Positions 52,626 through 62,715 of a stretch of DNA of 64,000 bases are shown here, piece by piece; the first letter of the stretch is position 1, and each line of letters starts with the position of its first letter. The notes under the pieces are model-generated. The model did no database searches, was not told the origin of the DNA, and saw only the letters and a list, made by a program, of their open reading frames with translations. The stretch comes from Sulfurovum indicum. Lineage in GTDB: Bacteria > Campylobacterota > Campylobacteria > Campylobacterales > Sulfurovaceae. The position numbers were made by a program, and so were the translations under genes. The stretch spans positions 1,674,001 to 1,738,000 of the forward strand of contig NZ_CP063164.1 in the NCBI RefSeq assembly GCF_014931715.1, in the 5' to 3' direction.

Positions 52626-52737
52626 GATTGTAACAACAACCGCACGGGAAGTGAGCACTTCGGTTTTACCAAACATGCAATAACTATGGTTAATATGCAT
52701 ATTGATATAAGACCAAAGTCCTCACTTCCCTACAATC
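52626..52737. other. long palindromic, probably structured element between fur and lysS
   Basis: The 112 bases fold into one rod. The outer arms GATTGTA/TACAATC close it, followed by 13 unpaired bases on the left only. Then GGGAAGTGAG (52646-52655) pairs perfectly with CTCACTTCCC (52721-52730), continued by ACTT/AAGT and GGT/ACC with two mismatches. Inside, ATGCA/TGCAT and TAAC/GTTA form a second stem. This is far more pairing than expected by chance. It could be a leader RNA of lysS, a small RNA on either strand, or a miniature mobile element. No coding frame is present. Confidence 0.6.
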
Positions 52738-52770
52738 ACTGCATGACACAAGAATAACACAGGAGAGACC

Positions 52771-54411
52771 TTGATATTTGACAATCAGTATATTCAAGAA
52801 CGTATTAAAAAAACCGAAAGACTAAGAGAAGAGGGGATCAATCCTTACCCGGCAAATATTACAAAAGGAATGCCTTCCTCACAATTCTTTAAACACTTCG
52901 CTTATGTAACAGAGCAGAATGCTGAAGAGAAAAAAGATGAAAACCAGATCGTTACACTGACAGGACGCATCAAATTTATCCGTATAATGGGAAAAGCTGC
53001 TTTTGCCAAAATAGAAGATACTGATGGGCTGGTACAGATCTATTACAACCGTGATGACCTTCCCGAAGGCTACTACAATAACATAGCAAAAAAACTCTTT
53101 GAAGTAGGAGACATTATCGAGGCGACAGGTTTCCCTTTCGTTACACAGACAGGTGAACTGACACTGCACTGTAAAGAGGTCAAGATCGTTTCAAAAGCGA
53201 TATTCCCGCTTCCGGAGAAATTTCACGGTCTGACCGACCACGAGATCCGCTATCGCCAACGTTATCTTGACATGATCATGAATCCTGAGGTCAAACAGAC
53301 CTTCATTATGCGTTCCAAAATCGTTTCACTCATCAGACGCTTTTTTGAAGACCATGGCTTCCTGGAAGTAGAAACACCAATGATGCACCCTATTCCGGGT
53401 GGTGCCAATGCCAAACCCTTCATCACCCATCATAATGCACTTGGGGTTGACCGCTATCTGCGTATTGCACCGGAACTCTATCTCAAACGACTGACTGTTG
53501 GAGGAATGGAAGCTGTCTTTGAGATCAACCGAAACTTCAGAAACGAAGGGATGGACCATACACATAATCCGGAGTTCACTTCCATCGAATTCTACTGGGC
53601 TTATCATAACTATCATGATCTTATGAAACTTACTGAAGAACTTTTTGAGTATATCTTTGCACAATTGCAAATAGACAAAACCATCACATATGGAGAATAT
53701 AAGATAGACTGTTCTACTCCATTTGCAAAAATACCGTTTGTAGAAGCACTCACCACTATCGGTGAAGTACCTGCCGAGGTAGCTGCCGACAGAGAAAAGG
53801 CGATCGGGTACCTTAAAGAACATGGTGTCGAGGTCAACCCCAATCTGACACTTGGTTATCTTCAGGCAGAACTTTTTGATGAATTCGTCGAAGGAAAACT
53901 GATCAATCCGACTTTCATTACCGACTACCCTATCGATATCTCACCACTTTCAAGAAGAAATGATGAGAACCCTGAAATTGCAGAACGTTTCGAACTTTTC
54001 ATGGCAGGGAAAGAGATAGCCAACGGCTTTAACGAGCTTAACGACCCGATCGACCAGTTCGAGCGTTTCAAAGCACAGATGGAAGCCAAAGAAGCAACCG
54101 GTGATGAAGAGACAATGCATATGGATCTGGATTTCATCAGAGCACTTGGACACGGTATGACACCCACTGCAGGAGAGGGAATCGGTATCGACCGTCTGGT
54201 CATGATGCTGACTGATCACCACTCTATTCGTGACGTGATCCTCTTCCCGGCCATGAAACCGGAAGTCGCATTGGAAGAAAAGCCAAAAAATGCCTGCAAG
54301 AAGTGCGGTAACACCAATGAAGAAGAGCTCAAACCCGCTAAAAAAGGCAAAGGTTTCTTCTGTATCGATGCAGCGGCTTGTAAAAAACGAGAACAAGAGA
54401 ATAAAAAGTAA
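52771..54411 (+). CDS. lysS: lysyl-tRNA synthetase (class II) with C-terminal cysteine extension
   Basis: LysS charges tRNA-Lys. An N-terminal OB-fold anticodon domain (about 55-165) precedes the class II core. Motif 2 is [19 protein letters not shown] and motif 3 [15 protein letters not shown]. After the usual end ([12 protein letters not shown]) there are about 45 further residues with [10 protein letters not shown] and [10 protein letters not shown], a CxxC-like, lysine-rich tail that most LysRS proteins lack. The start is TTG with AGGAGAGACC directly before it. It lies 33 bases after the long palindromic element. Confidence 0.94.
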   Translation: MIFDNQYIQERIKKTERLREEGINPYPANITKGMPSSQFFKHFAYVTEQNAEEKKDENQIVTLTGRIKFIRIMGKAAFAKIEDTDGLVQIYYNRDDLPEGYYNNIAKKLFEVGDIIEATGFPFVTQTGELTLHCKEVKIVSKAIFPLPEKFHGLTDHEIRYRQRYLDMIMNPEVKQTFIMRSKIVSLIRRFFEDHGFLEVETPMMHPIPGGANAKPFITHHNALGVDRYLRIAPELYLKRLTVGGMEAVFEINRNFRNEGMDHTHNPEFTSIEFYWAYHNYHDLMKLTEELFEYIFAQLQIDKTITYGEYKIDCSTPFAKIPFVEALTTIGEVPAEVAADREKAIGYLKEHGVEVNPNLTLGYLQAELFDEFVEGKLINPTFITDYPIDISPLSRRNDENPEIAERFELFMAGKEIANGFNELNDPIDQFERFKAQMEAKEATGDEETMHMDLDFIRALGHGMTPTAGEGIGIDRLVMMLTDHHSIRDVILFPAMKPEVALEEKPKNACKKCGNTNEEELKPAKKGKGFFCIDAAACKKREQENKK

Positions 54412-54439
54412 AGATCAGATATCTCTTCAGACTATACTT

Positions 54440-54464
54440 CGTTACTGCACTCTCTGCAGTAACG
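54440..54464. terminator. perfect 10-bp hairpin after lysS
   Basis: CGTTACTGCA and TGCAGTAACG flank a 5-base loop, 28 bases beyond the lysS stop. An A/T-rich stretch follows and a run of T appears only about 25 bases later. It sits between convergent genes and may end both transcripts. The remaining 54465-54620 shows no gene. Confidence 0.5.
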
Positions 54465-54620
54465 TATATACGTACTTATATCAGCCAAGAAACTTTTTTT
54501 GGTTTATCATACATGACATATGGGCACCTCTAATAACCCCATACGCCCATATATATCCCGGGTGCAGTATCTGAAGTATTTGGTATACGCTCTGGCAAAC
54601 CTCTTCTACCCAGACAGAAT

Positions 54621-55832
54621 CTATCTGGCTTTATTCTTCCCATATACTAATTTAATCAGAAACGGTGGAAGCATGGTGGTAAGCACAATCACCAAAATCA
54701 GCGCAGCATAAATCTCATTGGTAAAAATATTACTTGCACGGCCGATCTCTGCAAAGATCAATCCCACTTCACCACGCGGCACCATGGAGAGTCCGACAAT
54801 TACTTTCTTATAGGAAGGTATTGATTTAAGTAAAAAAGGGAAGATCATTTTCCCGATCACCGCAACAATCAGAATCGACCCGCCAAAAAGCCAAACATGG
54901 GATGCTCCCCAGTTAATCTCCTGCATATTGATAGAGACCCCGACCGTTACAAAGAAAATAGGTGTAAAAAGGTAGACTATCGGGCTGATCTGCTTTTCTA
55001 TCTTGTCCGAAAACGCCTGGTTTTCATGGAGTATTGCACCAAACGGTAAAAAGAAACGCCTTGAGAGTGCCAAACCTGCCGCAAACCCGCCAATGATCTC
55101 CGGTGCACCCATCTGATGTGCCAACCATGCGAAAAAAAGTACCAGTGAGATAATAGCCGTGGGGATCAACCCCGGGTAATTCGTCTGTCCTTCATATTTA
55201 TGGATTAAGATCGCAATCATTTTTGCTGCAATCGGCGCTGTAACAAAAAAAACAATAATGAACAGGAAAATCCGACCGGTATCAACAAAGTTGACCTCAC
55301 CACTTTGAGAAAAATCGTAAAGAATTGCCAGCAGAACAACACCAAAAATATCATCCAGCACGGCAGCTCCAAGAACGATCTCACCTTCCAGACTCTGATT
55401 TTTCTTCAAATCTTTGAGTACACGTACAGTAATTCCGATACTCGTCGCCGTAATAGTACCCCCAATAAAGAGTGATGAGATCAGAGAGAGATTAAAAACA
55501 TAATATGCCACTACTGTTCCAAGCATTAAAGGAAGTACAAAACCTCCTATAGCAACAAGAGTTGCATTCCAACCACTCTCTTTTAGACGTTTGAGGTCAG
55601 TATCCAGTCCCACATCAAACAGTAACAGGATAATACCTATTTCAGCAATCAGTTTAATAGTATCATTCAACGTTACCCAGCCCAAAAAAGTAGGACCGAG
55701 AACCAGCCCGGCCGCCAACTCTCCAAGGACAGGAGGAAGTCCGAGTCTGATAAAGAGCTCGGCAAAGATACGTGCTCCTATCAATATCAGTAGTAATATC
55801 AGAAAAAAATCATGTGCCTGCATAACAATCAT
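54621..55832 (-). CDS. CPA2-family cation:proton antiporter
   Basis: This 403-residue protein has about twelve membrane helices. Family marks are LGLPPVLGELAAGLVLGP near the N-terminus, the unwound-helix segment GGTITATSIGITVRVL and the ion-binding Asp pair in VLDDIFGVV. It also has APEIIGGFAAGLALS and VGLSMVPRGEVGLIFAEIG. These place it with NapA/GerN/KefB-like antiporters without a TrkA domain. It should exchange Na+ or K+ for protons. The ATG at 55832 has AGAGGAG upstream; the open frame to 55991 overlaps the divergent glyA start and was not used. Inserted between lysS and glyA on the opposite strand, it breaks the order I recall in Campylobacter. Confidence 0.9.
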   Translation of the reverse strand: MIVMQAHDFFLILLLILIGARIFAELFIRLGLPPVLGELAAGLVLGPTFLGWVTLNDTIKLIAEIGIILLLFDVGLDTDLKRLKESGWNATLVAIGGFVLPLMLGTVVAYYVFNLSLISSLFIGGTITATSIGITVRVLKDLKKNQSLEGEIVLGAAVLDDIFGVVLLAILYDFSQSGEVNFVDTGRIFLFIIVFFVTAPIAAKMIAILIHKYEGQTNYPGLIPTAIISLVLFFAWLAHQMGAPEIIGGFAAGLALSRRFFLPFGAILHENQAFSDKIEKQISPIVYLFTPIFFVTVGVSINMQEINWGASHVWLFGGSILIVAVIGKMIFPFLLKSIPSYKKVIVGLSMVPRGEVGLIFAEIGRASNIFTNEIYAALILVIVLTTMLPPFLIKLVYGKNKAR

Positions 55833-55989
55833 TATAACAAAACTCCTCTCTTCTCTACAAGAGTTTATCGCCGCATTGTAAAATAGACGATAATTGCTTT
55901 GTGTATGAACAGGTTTAATAGAATATAATAAAGCCCTTAGAGTAATTTTGCTATAAATACATTTAAATTTATTCCCCCAAAGGAACATC

Positions 55990-57240
55990 ATGTCTTATGC
56001 CCTAGAAACTTTTGACCCTGAAATTTTTCAAGCTATTGAAAAGGAAAGAGAGAGACAGACAGATCATCTTGAAATGATCGCATCTGAGAACTTTACCATC
56101 CCAGCCGTTATGGAAGCGATGGGTTCGGTTTTTACCAACAAATATGCGGAAGGCTATCCGCATAAAAGATACTATGGAGGATGTGAATATGCCGATGTCG
56201 TTGAGCAACTGGCGATCGACAGAGCCTGTAAGCTCTTTGACTGTAAATTTGCCAACGTACAACCCCATTCCGGTTCACAGGCAAACGGTGCCGTTTACGC
56301 TGCCCTGCTAAAGCCTTACGACAAGATCCTCGGTATGGATCTCAGCCACGGCGGTCACCTTACACACGGAAGCAAACCGAGCTTTTCAGGGAAGAACTAC
56401 CAAAGCTTTACTTACGGTGTTGAACTTGACGGCCGTATCAACTATGACAGAGTGATGGACATTGCCAAGATTGTTCAACCAAAGATCATTGTATGCGGTG
56501 CCTCTGCCTATGCCAGAGAGATCGACTTCAAAAAATTCAGAGAGATTGCTGACGAAGTAGGCGCAATCTTGTTTGCAGATATCGCTCACATTGCCGGTCT
56601 GGTCTGTGCCGGTGAGCACCCAAGTCCATTCCCGTACGCCGATGTAGTGACCACTACAACACACAAAACACTTGCAGGACCACGCGGCGGTATGATCATG
56701 ACAAACAATGAAGAGATCGCCAAGAAGATCAATTCTGCAATCTTCCCGGGTCTTCAAGGGGGACCGCTTGTGCATGTTGTTGCAGCCAAAGCAGTCGGTT
56801 TCAAACATAACTTGAGTGATGAGTGGAAAGTTTATGCAAAACAGGTTAAAGCCAATGCAAAAAAACTGGCTGAAGTACTGGTTGCCCGTGGCTATGATGT
56901 CGTTTCAGGCGGAACGGACAACCACCTTGTACTTGTCTCTTTCCTTAACAAAACGTTCAGTGGAAAAGATGCAGATGCTGCACTGGGTGCAGCCGGGATT
57001 ACGGTAAATAAAAACACAGTTCCCGGTGAAACAAGATCGCCATTTGTAACTTCCGGTATCCGTATCGGTTCTCCGGCGCTTACCAGCCGTGGAATGAAAG
57101 AGGCAGAGTTTGAGATCATCGCCAATAAGATAGCCGATGTGCTTGACAACATCAATGATACAGCACTTCATACGAAGATCAAAGAGGAGATGAAGGAGCT
57201 TGCTTCCAACTTCGTCATCTATGATAAACCGATTTACTAA
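55990..57240 (+). CDS. glyA: serine hydroxymethyltransferase
   Basis: GlyA converts serine and tetrahydrofolate to glycine and methylene-tetrahydrofolate. The 416-residue PLP enzyme has [51 protein letters not shown] and the PLP-lysine motif [15 protein letters not shown]. Length is normal. It is divergent from the antiporter gene and is followed in the same frame, nine bases after its TAA, by the DUF1882 coding sequence. Glycine from this enzyme is also the substrate of ThiO. Confidence 0.96.
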   Translation: MSYALETFDPEIFQAIEKERERQTDHLEMIASENFTIPAVMEAMGSVFTNKYAEGYPHKRYYGGCEYADVVEQLAIDRACKLFDCKFANVQPHSGSQANGAVYAALLKPYDKILGMDLSHGGHLTHGSKPSFSGKNYQSFTYGVELDGRINYDRVMDIAKIVQPKIIVCGASAYAREIDFKKFREIADEVGAILFADIAHIAGLVCAGEHPSPFPYADVVTTTTHKTLAGPRGGMIMTNNEEIAKKINSAIFPGLQGGPLVHVVAAKAVGFKHNLSDEWKVYAKQVKANAKKLAEVLVARGYDVVSGGTDNHLVLVSFLNKTFSGKDADAALGAAGITVNKNTVPGETRSPFVTSGIRIGSPALTSRGMKEAEFEIIANKIADVLDNINDTALHTKIKEEMKELASNFVIYDKPIY

Positions 57241-57249
57241 GGATCGGAT

Positions 57250-57744
57250 ATAAAAGTATTTGATTTAGAGTTCAGTACAGATCACTACTACATCAAGCGC
57301 TCTCGTGTTGTTGAACAGATACCGTTCAACAACCGTACTTTCTATGCAAAATTCGAACGTATCAGCGAACCTCTTACCCCCCTGCTTTTCCAACAGCATC
57401 TGAATAAACAGTATACTATTGCCGTACCTTTGGTAAAAAATGGGTTTACCGACTATCTGGTTCTGGAATACAAAGGAGAAGAGTATCTGCGGTTTTCTCA
57501 TCTTGTCAAACATCTTTTTCATACAATGGACATTACCAAATTTTACATTTATCAGGGAAAAGATGAGGAGAAAATACAAGTCTTCATTCATGTAATGCAC
57601 CTTACACTCGAAGAAGCGGAAAAACAACTCACAGAGATCTCAGATAGACTCAAACAGAGACTCACAAAACGCTGGAAGACCCTGCCCTCAACACAGCTTC
57701 CAGAAGCATATAACATAGTAACACTCCCCTACAACGAAATATGA
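57250..57744 (+). CDS. DUF1882-family protein with apparent AUA start
   Basis: The clear coding sequence runs from IKVFDLEFSTDHYYIKRSR to YNIVTLPYNE, about 164 residues, and matches the Campylobacterota DUF1882 family that I recall next to glyA (Cj0403). Conserved-looking stretches are DHYYIK, FERISEPLTPLL, DYLVLEYKGEEY and LVKHLF. No ATG, GTG or TTG exists in frame until the TTG at 57430, which would remove 60 residues including the family N-terminus. The best start is the ATA at 57250, with AAGGA (57239-57243) six bases upstream and overlapping the glyA stop. Function unknown. Confidence 0.72.
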   Translation: MKVFDLEFSTDHYYIKRSRVVEQIPFNNRTFYAKFERISEPLTPLLFQQHLNKQYTIAVPLVKNGFTDYLVLEYKGEEYLRFSHLVKHLFHTMDITKFYIYQGKDEEKIQVFIHVMHLTLEEAEKQLTEISDRLKQRLTKRWKTLPSTQLPEAYNIVTLPYNEI

Positions 57745-57748
57745 ACAG

Positions 57749-58345
57749 TTACACCTTGCTTCGGAACAGTTTCTTATAACTTTTATAAAAAAACAGATTG
57801 ACAGACGCACCTATCATCGCAGCTACAGTATCTTTGTGTCCATCCCATATATCTCCCTGGGTTCCCATAAATGCAATGCCAAGTTCCGGATGAAAAACGA
57901 TCATTGCAAGCCATTCCAGTATCTCATACAGTGCTGAAACAGCAATGATCAGGATAAAAACAAAAAAGAGTGCTTTTTTAATATGGGTGATCCCTGCCGT
58001 GGTCATTTCAAAAAGTATCCGAAAAACCAACAGACCAAAGAGAAAATGTACCACCCGGTCAAAATGATTTCTTTCAAAACCAAAAAACTGTGTTATGGTA
58101 TCAAAGTATTCCATTTCGGCATAGGTAAAGTGCGATCCCAGAGAGTGCAGGCTGGCAAAAATAAGAAGGAAGATGATACTTGTAAGTGTATAACGGTGCT
58201 TATGGTCCATCCAGACGACCAAAGGAAAGACAATAAACACCAATATGTTTTCAAGCAGCCAGTCTTCACGGTATTTAGGGTTGATCGCCATGATCACCCA
58301 TACAACGATATAGAGGGTGTAGACTATTTTGTGTGATCTTGGCAT
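57749..58345 (-). CDS. YjdF/DUF2238-like inner-membrane protein
   Basis: This 198-residue polytopic protein has six hydrophobic helices. The segment FFGFERNHFDRVVHFLFG and the later YEILEWLAM with GTQGDIWDGHKD give acidic and histidine residues in the pattern of the DUF2238 (YjdF) family. It has no known activity. It ends 4 bases from the convergent DUF1882 gene and has its own promoter region upstream at 58346-58529, shared with the RND pump gene. Confidence 0.78.
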   Translation of the reverse strand: MPRSHKIVYTLYIVVWVIMAINPKYREDWLLENILVFIVFPLVVWMDHKHRYTLTSIIFLLIFASLHSLGSHFTYAEMEYFDTITQFFGFERNHFDRVVHFLFGLLVFRILFEMTTAGITHIKKALFFVFILIIAVSALYEILEWLAMIVFHPELGIAFMGTQGDIWDGHKDTVAAMIGASVNLFFYKSYKKLFRSKV

Positions 58346-58529
58346 AAAGCTCTCCTCTCTTCTATATCAATAATTATACACTAAAACTTAACCAAAGGAT
58401 ACACAAGATTTTCCTTGCCTCTCAAAAACAGATTAAAACAATTAATCACCCCAAGTATCCCGAAAAATAAACAATAGGCCAAAAATAGTACAGATACGCT
58501 ACAATTGTAAAAAAATTAAATGGATACTG

Positions 58530-61500
58530 ATGTTCGAAAAACTTTTACGTTTCTTCGTTGAGAACAGCCGCCTCAACTATTTTCTCTTCATCTCCGTTTT
58601 TCTAACAGGAATCATACTCTACACTAAAACCCCCAAAGAGATTTTCCCTTCATTTGAACTCGACATGGTCTCTGTAAACGGACATTATGCCGGAGCCTCC
58701 ATCGATATGCTTGACAAAATGGCAGTACGTGAGATAGAAGAACAAATCAGGAACATTGACGGGATCGACAAGATGGCAACTATCATCTCTGCAGGCAAGT
58801 TCAATATTATTCTAGAACTGGAAAAACGTGTCGACAAATACAATATCGCTGACAAGGTCAAAGATACAGTAACACTTGCCAGACAGTACCTGCCTTCAGA
58901 TATGGATGAACCCACCGTCAAAGTACTCGATATCAAACGTAATCTGATGCGTATTGCCGTCTCTTCCGATGAAGTAACACATGCAGAACTTGTAGAAGCG
59001 GCAAATGAGCTCAAAGAGAGGATCACTGCACTCAAGCATATTGCAGAAGTAACCATCTACGGTGATTCGGACAAGTACTATGATATCAAACTCAATGCTG
59101 AAAAGATACAAGCTCTGGGACTCGATGAGAACAGTCTCATTAACGTACTCTCAGGAGTAAGCTATATCTACCCCGCAGGGACCATAGAGGATGAGAAAAA
59201 AGGCTTCTACTACCTCTCTACATATAACGGTCCGAAAGATGCCCAGTCACTGCTTGAAAGCCGTATAGAGGTCGAAGGAAAGACTCTTTACGTCAAAGAT
59301 ATCGCTACTGTGGCCAAACGCTATGAAGATACCGAAACTCTCTACTCCATCGATACCCAAAATGCCCTTGATCTCAACATCAAACAGAGCCCTGCAGGAA
59401 ATGCACTGGAGCTCTCAGAAGCAATAGAGATACTGGTCAGGGAACATAATGCAAACCATCCCGAGATCACCTATACGATCCACAATGACCGCTCCACTGC
59501 CATCAAAGACCGTCTGAACATCATTGTCTCCAATATCCTTCTTGGACTTATTCTCATCACACTGCTCATGGTACTGCTTATCAACAAACGGATGGCCTTC
59601 ATCATCTTTTTAGGGATCCCAACCTCCTTTGTCATGGGTGCGGCCTATCTCTACTTTGCAGGATACAGCATTAACATGATCTCCCTGATTGGTGTACTCA
59701 TTGCACTGGGGATCATTGTTGATGATGCCATCGTTGTCAGTGAGAACATCCAGCAGCATATTGAAGAGGGAATACTGCCAAAAGAAGCAGCGGTCCTTGG
59801 AGCCAAAGAGATGTTCAAGCCGGTTACCATCGCATCGGTCACCACTCTTTTTGCCTTTATCCCTGCACTGATGCTGCATGGGACAATGGGAGAAGTAATC
59901 AAGCTGATTCCCATTGCAGTGTCTGTACTGGTCCTTGCTTCTCTGATTGAATCGTTTATCTTTTTGCCTATTCATGCAGCCCATGTGCTGAACAAAAAAG
60001 AAAAAACCACTTCATGGAGACGTGCCAACATACTTTACAGCAGAATCATCCACTACTTTATGAAGCGGCGAAAACGCTTTTTGGCACTCTTTGTCATTCT
60101 GGTACCGATACTGACAATTTGGGGAGTAAAGATGAGTAAATTCCAAATGTTTCCAAAGTTCGATGCTACATCATTGACACTCACACTCAAAGCCAATGTC
60201 AATACAACTACTGAAGAGACACTCCGCTATCTCAAAAAGATCGAAGAAGATCTCTTTGAGAACAAAGATCTCTTCTTTATCGATCATATAGGATCCGTTG
60301 CAGGATGGAGACGTGACAGTGCAGGCAATTCTGAAACCTACCCCTATGTGGGGCAAATGGTCATTGAGCTGAAAAAGCTCAAGGCTCAGAATTTTGTTGA
60401 CCGATTCATCACACCGGCACTAAGTTTTTACTATGATTCAACCGGGCGTAGCAGAGAGGAGAAGTCACGCATAATAGCCAAACGGCTTCGTAAATTTATT
60501 GAAGAAAAAGAATACAAAGAACGTTTCGGGCTTAGTGATCTTGCCATAGTGGAAAAAAAGGTCGGTCCTATAAAATCCGATCTTAAGGTCGGCCTTGTCA
60601 GTAACGACAGCCAGAAAGTAATGTACTTTTCAGAAAAAATTCAGGAAAAACTGAACAAGATCAAGGGAGTTGTCTCAGTCAATAACAGTATGAACTATGG
60701 ACGTGATGAGATCAAACTGCAGGTCAATACCTATGGTGAATCCTTAGGGTTGAATGAAAAACAGATTGGATCACTACTTGCTGATGCCTTTTTGGAACGG
60801 CGTATCGCCATAGCATTTGACAACAGTGACCTGCTCGAAATCAAAGTACGCAGTGAAGAGAAGGAGACACTCGAGGCACTTGAGAACTTCAGACTCAAAC
60901 TCAGCAACGGTAGCTTCGTTTCTCTCAAAGAGGTTGTCTCCTTCCGCAAAATACGCTCTTTTGAAAAGATCATCAAAGATGGTGGTATCAAGAATTTCTA
61001 TATCTATGCCAATGTTGACAGTAAAACGATCACTGCAACAGAAGTGTTGGAAAGACTCAGTACTATTTTGGAAGAGGCCAAACAGGCAGGGATCAAAATC
61101 GTTCTCAAAGGAGAAGCAGAAAAAAAACAGGAACTCAAAAACGATATGATACTTGCCGGTTCAGTTGCAATGGTACTCATTATGCTCTCCCTTCTCTACC
61201 TCTTCAACTCTTTCAGGGAGACTTTCATGATGATGTCTGTGATCCCTTTTGCTTTTTTGGGTGTACTCATCGGACATTTTCTACTGGGGATCAATCTCTC
61301 TATGCCATCCATTATTGGCATGCTTGGACTCTCCGGAGTCGTTATCAATGACGGGATCATTATGGTCATGAATCTTAAAAAAGCACAAACAATCGATGAT
61401 ATTTTTCTCTATGCATCAAAACGTTTCAGACCGATTATTCTAACTTCGATAACGACATTAATTGGCCTGAGTACACTGATCTTCTTTCCGACAGGACAAG

Positions 61501-61622
61501 CTGCTATCTTTCAGCCTATGGCTATTGCTCTTGGTTTTGGACTTGCATGGGGAACCGTGCTCAACCTTCTCTATCTTCCGGTACTCTATACAATACTGAA
61601 TGAAAAAAGGTTGGCCAGGTAA
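58530..61622 (+). CDS. RND-superfamily inner-membrane efflux transporter
   Basis: This 1030-residue AcrB-like transporter has the full two-fold plan of twelve helices and two large periplasmic loops. The TM4 proton-relay aspartates are in GIIVDDAIVVSENIQ. The TM10 counterpart reads SGVVINDGIIMVMN, so the AcrB-type lysine is replaced by Asp. The N-terminus FFVENSRLNYFLFISVFLTG is typical. No membrane-fusion or outer-membrane partner is encoded beside it, so its partners are elsewhere or it works alone. The ATG has only a weak GGAT upstream. Substrate unknown. Confidence 0.88.
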   Translation: MFEKLLRFFVENSRLNYFLFISVFLTGIILYTKTPKEIFPSFELDMVSVNGHYAGASIDMLDKMAVREIEEQIRNIDGIDKMATIISAGKFNIILELEKRVDKYNIADKVKDTVTLARQYLPSDMDEPTVKVLDIKRNLMRIAVSSDEVTHAELVEAANELKERITALKHIAEVTIYGDSDKYYDIKLNAEKIQALGLDENSLINVLSGVSYIYPAGTIEDEKKGFYYLSTYNGPKDAQSLLESRIEVEGKTLYVKDIATVAKRYEDTETLYSIDTQNALDLNIKQSPAGNALELSEAIEILVREHNANHPEITYTIHNDRSTAIKDRLNIIVSNILLGLILITLLMVLLINKRMAFIIFLGIPTSFVMGAAYLYFAGYSINMISLIGVLIALGIIVDDAIVVSENIQQHIEEGILPKEAAVLGAKEMFKPVTIASVTTLFAFIPALMLHGTMGEVIKLIPIAVSVLVLASLIESFIFLPIHAAHVLNKKEKTTSWRRANILYSRIIHYFMKRRKRFLALFVILVPILTIWGVKMSKFQMFPKFDATSLTLTLKANVNTTTEETLRYLKKIEEDLFENKDLFFIDHIGSVAGWRRDSAGNSETYPYVGQMVIELKKLKAQNFVDRFITPALSFYYDSTGRSREEKSRIIAKRLRKFIEEKEYKERFGLSDLAIVEKKVGPIKSDLKVGLVSNDSQKVMYFSEKIQEKLNKIKGVVSVNNSMNYGRDEIKLQVNTYGESLGLNEKQIGSLLADAFLERRIAIAFDNSDLLEIKVRSEEKETLEALENFRLKLSNGSFVSLKEVVSFRKIRSFEKIIKDGGIKNFYIYANVDSKTITATEVLERLSTILEEAKQAGIKIVLKGEAEKKQELKNDMILAGSVAMVLIMLSLLYLFNSFRETFMMMSVIPFAFLGVLIGHFLLGINLSMPSIIGMLGLSGVVINDGIIMVMNLKKAQTIDDIFLYASKRFRPIILTSITTLIGLSTLIFFPTGQAAIFQPMAIALGFGLAWGTVLNLLYLPVLYTILNEKRLAR

Positions 61623-61637
61623 CATATAACAAAGATG

Positions 61638-61889
61638 CTATCTGGCAGTATTGTTCGCTTTTGTTTTTCGTTTTGAACAGAAGAGGGATGCACGCTGTTC
61701 ATAGGAGGCAAGTGTTGTTTTGGCCAAACGATCATCCCGCATGGTCGCTTGATACTTTTGTACTTTTTCGGTAAAGAGCTTGCAGAGTCTTGCATTTTCC
61801 ATCATTTCTGCCTTTTCACTCTCCTGTGCAGTGTTAAAGAATCCTGCTGTCAAAAAAGTTGTAACCAGTATATTTATCATCAGCTTCAT
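61638..61889 (-). CDS. small exported protein
   Basis: An 83-residue product with a signal peptide (LMINILVTTFLTAGFF) followed by a charged helical region and two cysteines (ARLCKLF and ASLFCSKR). I chose the second of two adjacent ATGs because AAAGGA is then spaced normally. Family not recognised. It ends 15 bases from the end of the convergent RND gene. Confidence 0.6.
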   Translation of the reverse strand: MKLMINILVTTFLTAGFFNTAQESEKAEMMENARLCKLFTEKVQKYQATMRDDRLAKTTLASYEQRASLFCSKRKTKANNTAR

Positions 61890-61986
61890 CATTATCCTTT
61901 AAATAGAGCTCAATATTGCATTAATTCTGATAATATTATACATAAGATAAGTTAACATAATATTTATGAAAAATATAGTGAACCCG

Positions 61987-62715
61987 TTACTCCTGTTTTT
62001 CAAAGGTTGAATTCTCTCCTATAACCTTATAAAAATAGCCATATCCAAAATCCTTGTCAACAACAATTCTTCCTTTTGCAATAACGTGATCGCCAGCCTT
62101 AACTAGAGTCTCTGATGCTGTGAATACCAAATCATCTGTCAGTTTCTGTTCATTGCCTGTACCGTCACCCAAATGTACCCAGTCACGTCTCATGATCTGA
62201 TGAGATACTTTGTAGACTTTGGCTTTGACAGCAACAACCTTGCCTGCCAACTCTTTTCTGTAGCGGTGTACCTCTTCAATCGTATAAAATGGTTTTTCTC
62301 TGAAATCCTTCAGTTCACTTTTCACCTCAACAGCATCGATCTTCTCCGAAAGCATCTCTTTCATACTCAAAGGTCTGCCTGCTTTCTGTGAAAGGTAGAC
62401 TTCATTGGCAAATATGATCTCTTCAAACGTTTTGCCAAGAGTTGGACTTGTAAAATTTTTCATTACTGTTTTTGTATCATACCCTATAGTATCACCCACT
62501 TCTACCGGTGCTCTGGCAATAGCAATCCAGCGCTGTCTGCCATTCTCATCAACCTTGAGGTAGATATACCCCAACACCTCTTTTTTCTCCAGCACCTTTC
62601 CGTAAGAGACAAGGGTCACTTTGCTGTTTTCTGACTCTGTCTGTATTTTTTGTGTATTGGCAGACAGAGAATAAAGACTTCCGCTCAGTATCAATATCAT
62701 TATCTCTTTTATCAT
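61987..62715 (-). CDS. exported protein with NrfJ-like and OB-fold-like domains
   Basis: This 242-residue protein starts with a signal peptide (IMILILSGSLYSLSA). The first domain (about 45-115) contains GYIYLKVDENGRQRWIAIA, VGDTIGYD and MKNFTSPTLGKTFEEIIF. I recall this pattern from small periplasmic proteins linked to NrfJ-type nitrite reductase accessory genes. The second domain (KVVAVKAKVYKVSHQIM, WVHLGDGTG) is like the bacterial OB-fold that binds extended ligands. No cytochrome genes are nearby, so the role stays open. Confidence 0.65.
   Translation of the reverse strand: MIKEIMILILSGSLYSLSANTQKIQTESENSKVTLVSYGKVLEKKEVLGYIYLKVDENGRQRWIAIARAPVEVGDTIGYDTKTVMKNFTSPTLGKTFEEIIFANEVYLSQKAGRPLSMKEMLSEKIDAVEVKSELKDFREKPFYTIEEVHRYRKELAGKVVAVKAKVYKVSHQIMRRDWVHLGDGTGNEQKLTDDLVFTASETLVKAGDHVIAKGRIVVDKDFGYGYFYKVIGENSTFEKQE

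Noticed and set aside
52564-52770. tRNA, T-box, 6S RNA or integron attC site between fur and lysS
   Set aside because: A GATTCAAGTCC stretch looks like a T-arm, but there is no acceptor stem or anticodon arm. No T-box specifier or tRNA-binding bulge, no typical 6S size or bubble, and no GTTRRRY core on the right arm for attC.
55833-55991. 53-codon N-terminal extension of the antiporter
   Set aside because: It covers the divergent glyA promoter and reads as AT-rich leader; the ATG at 55832 has AGAGGAG upstream.
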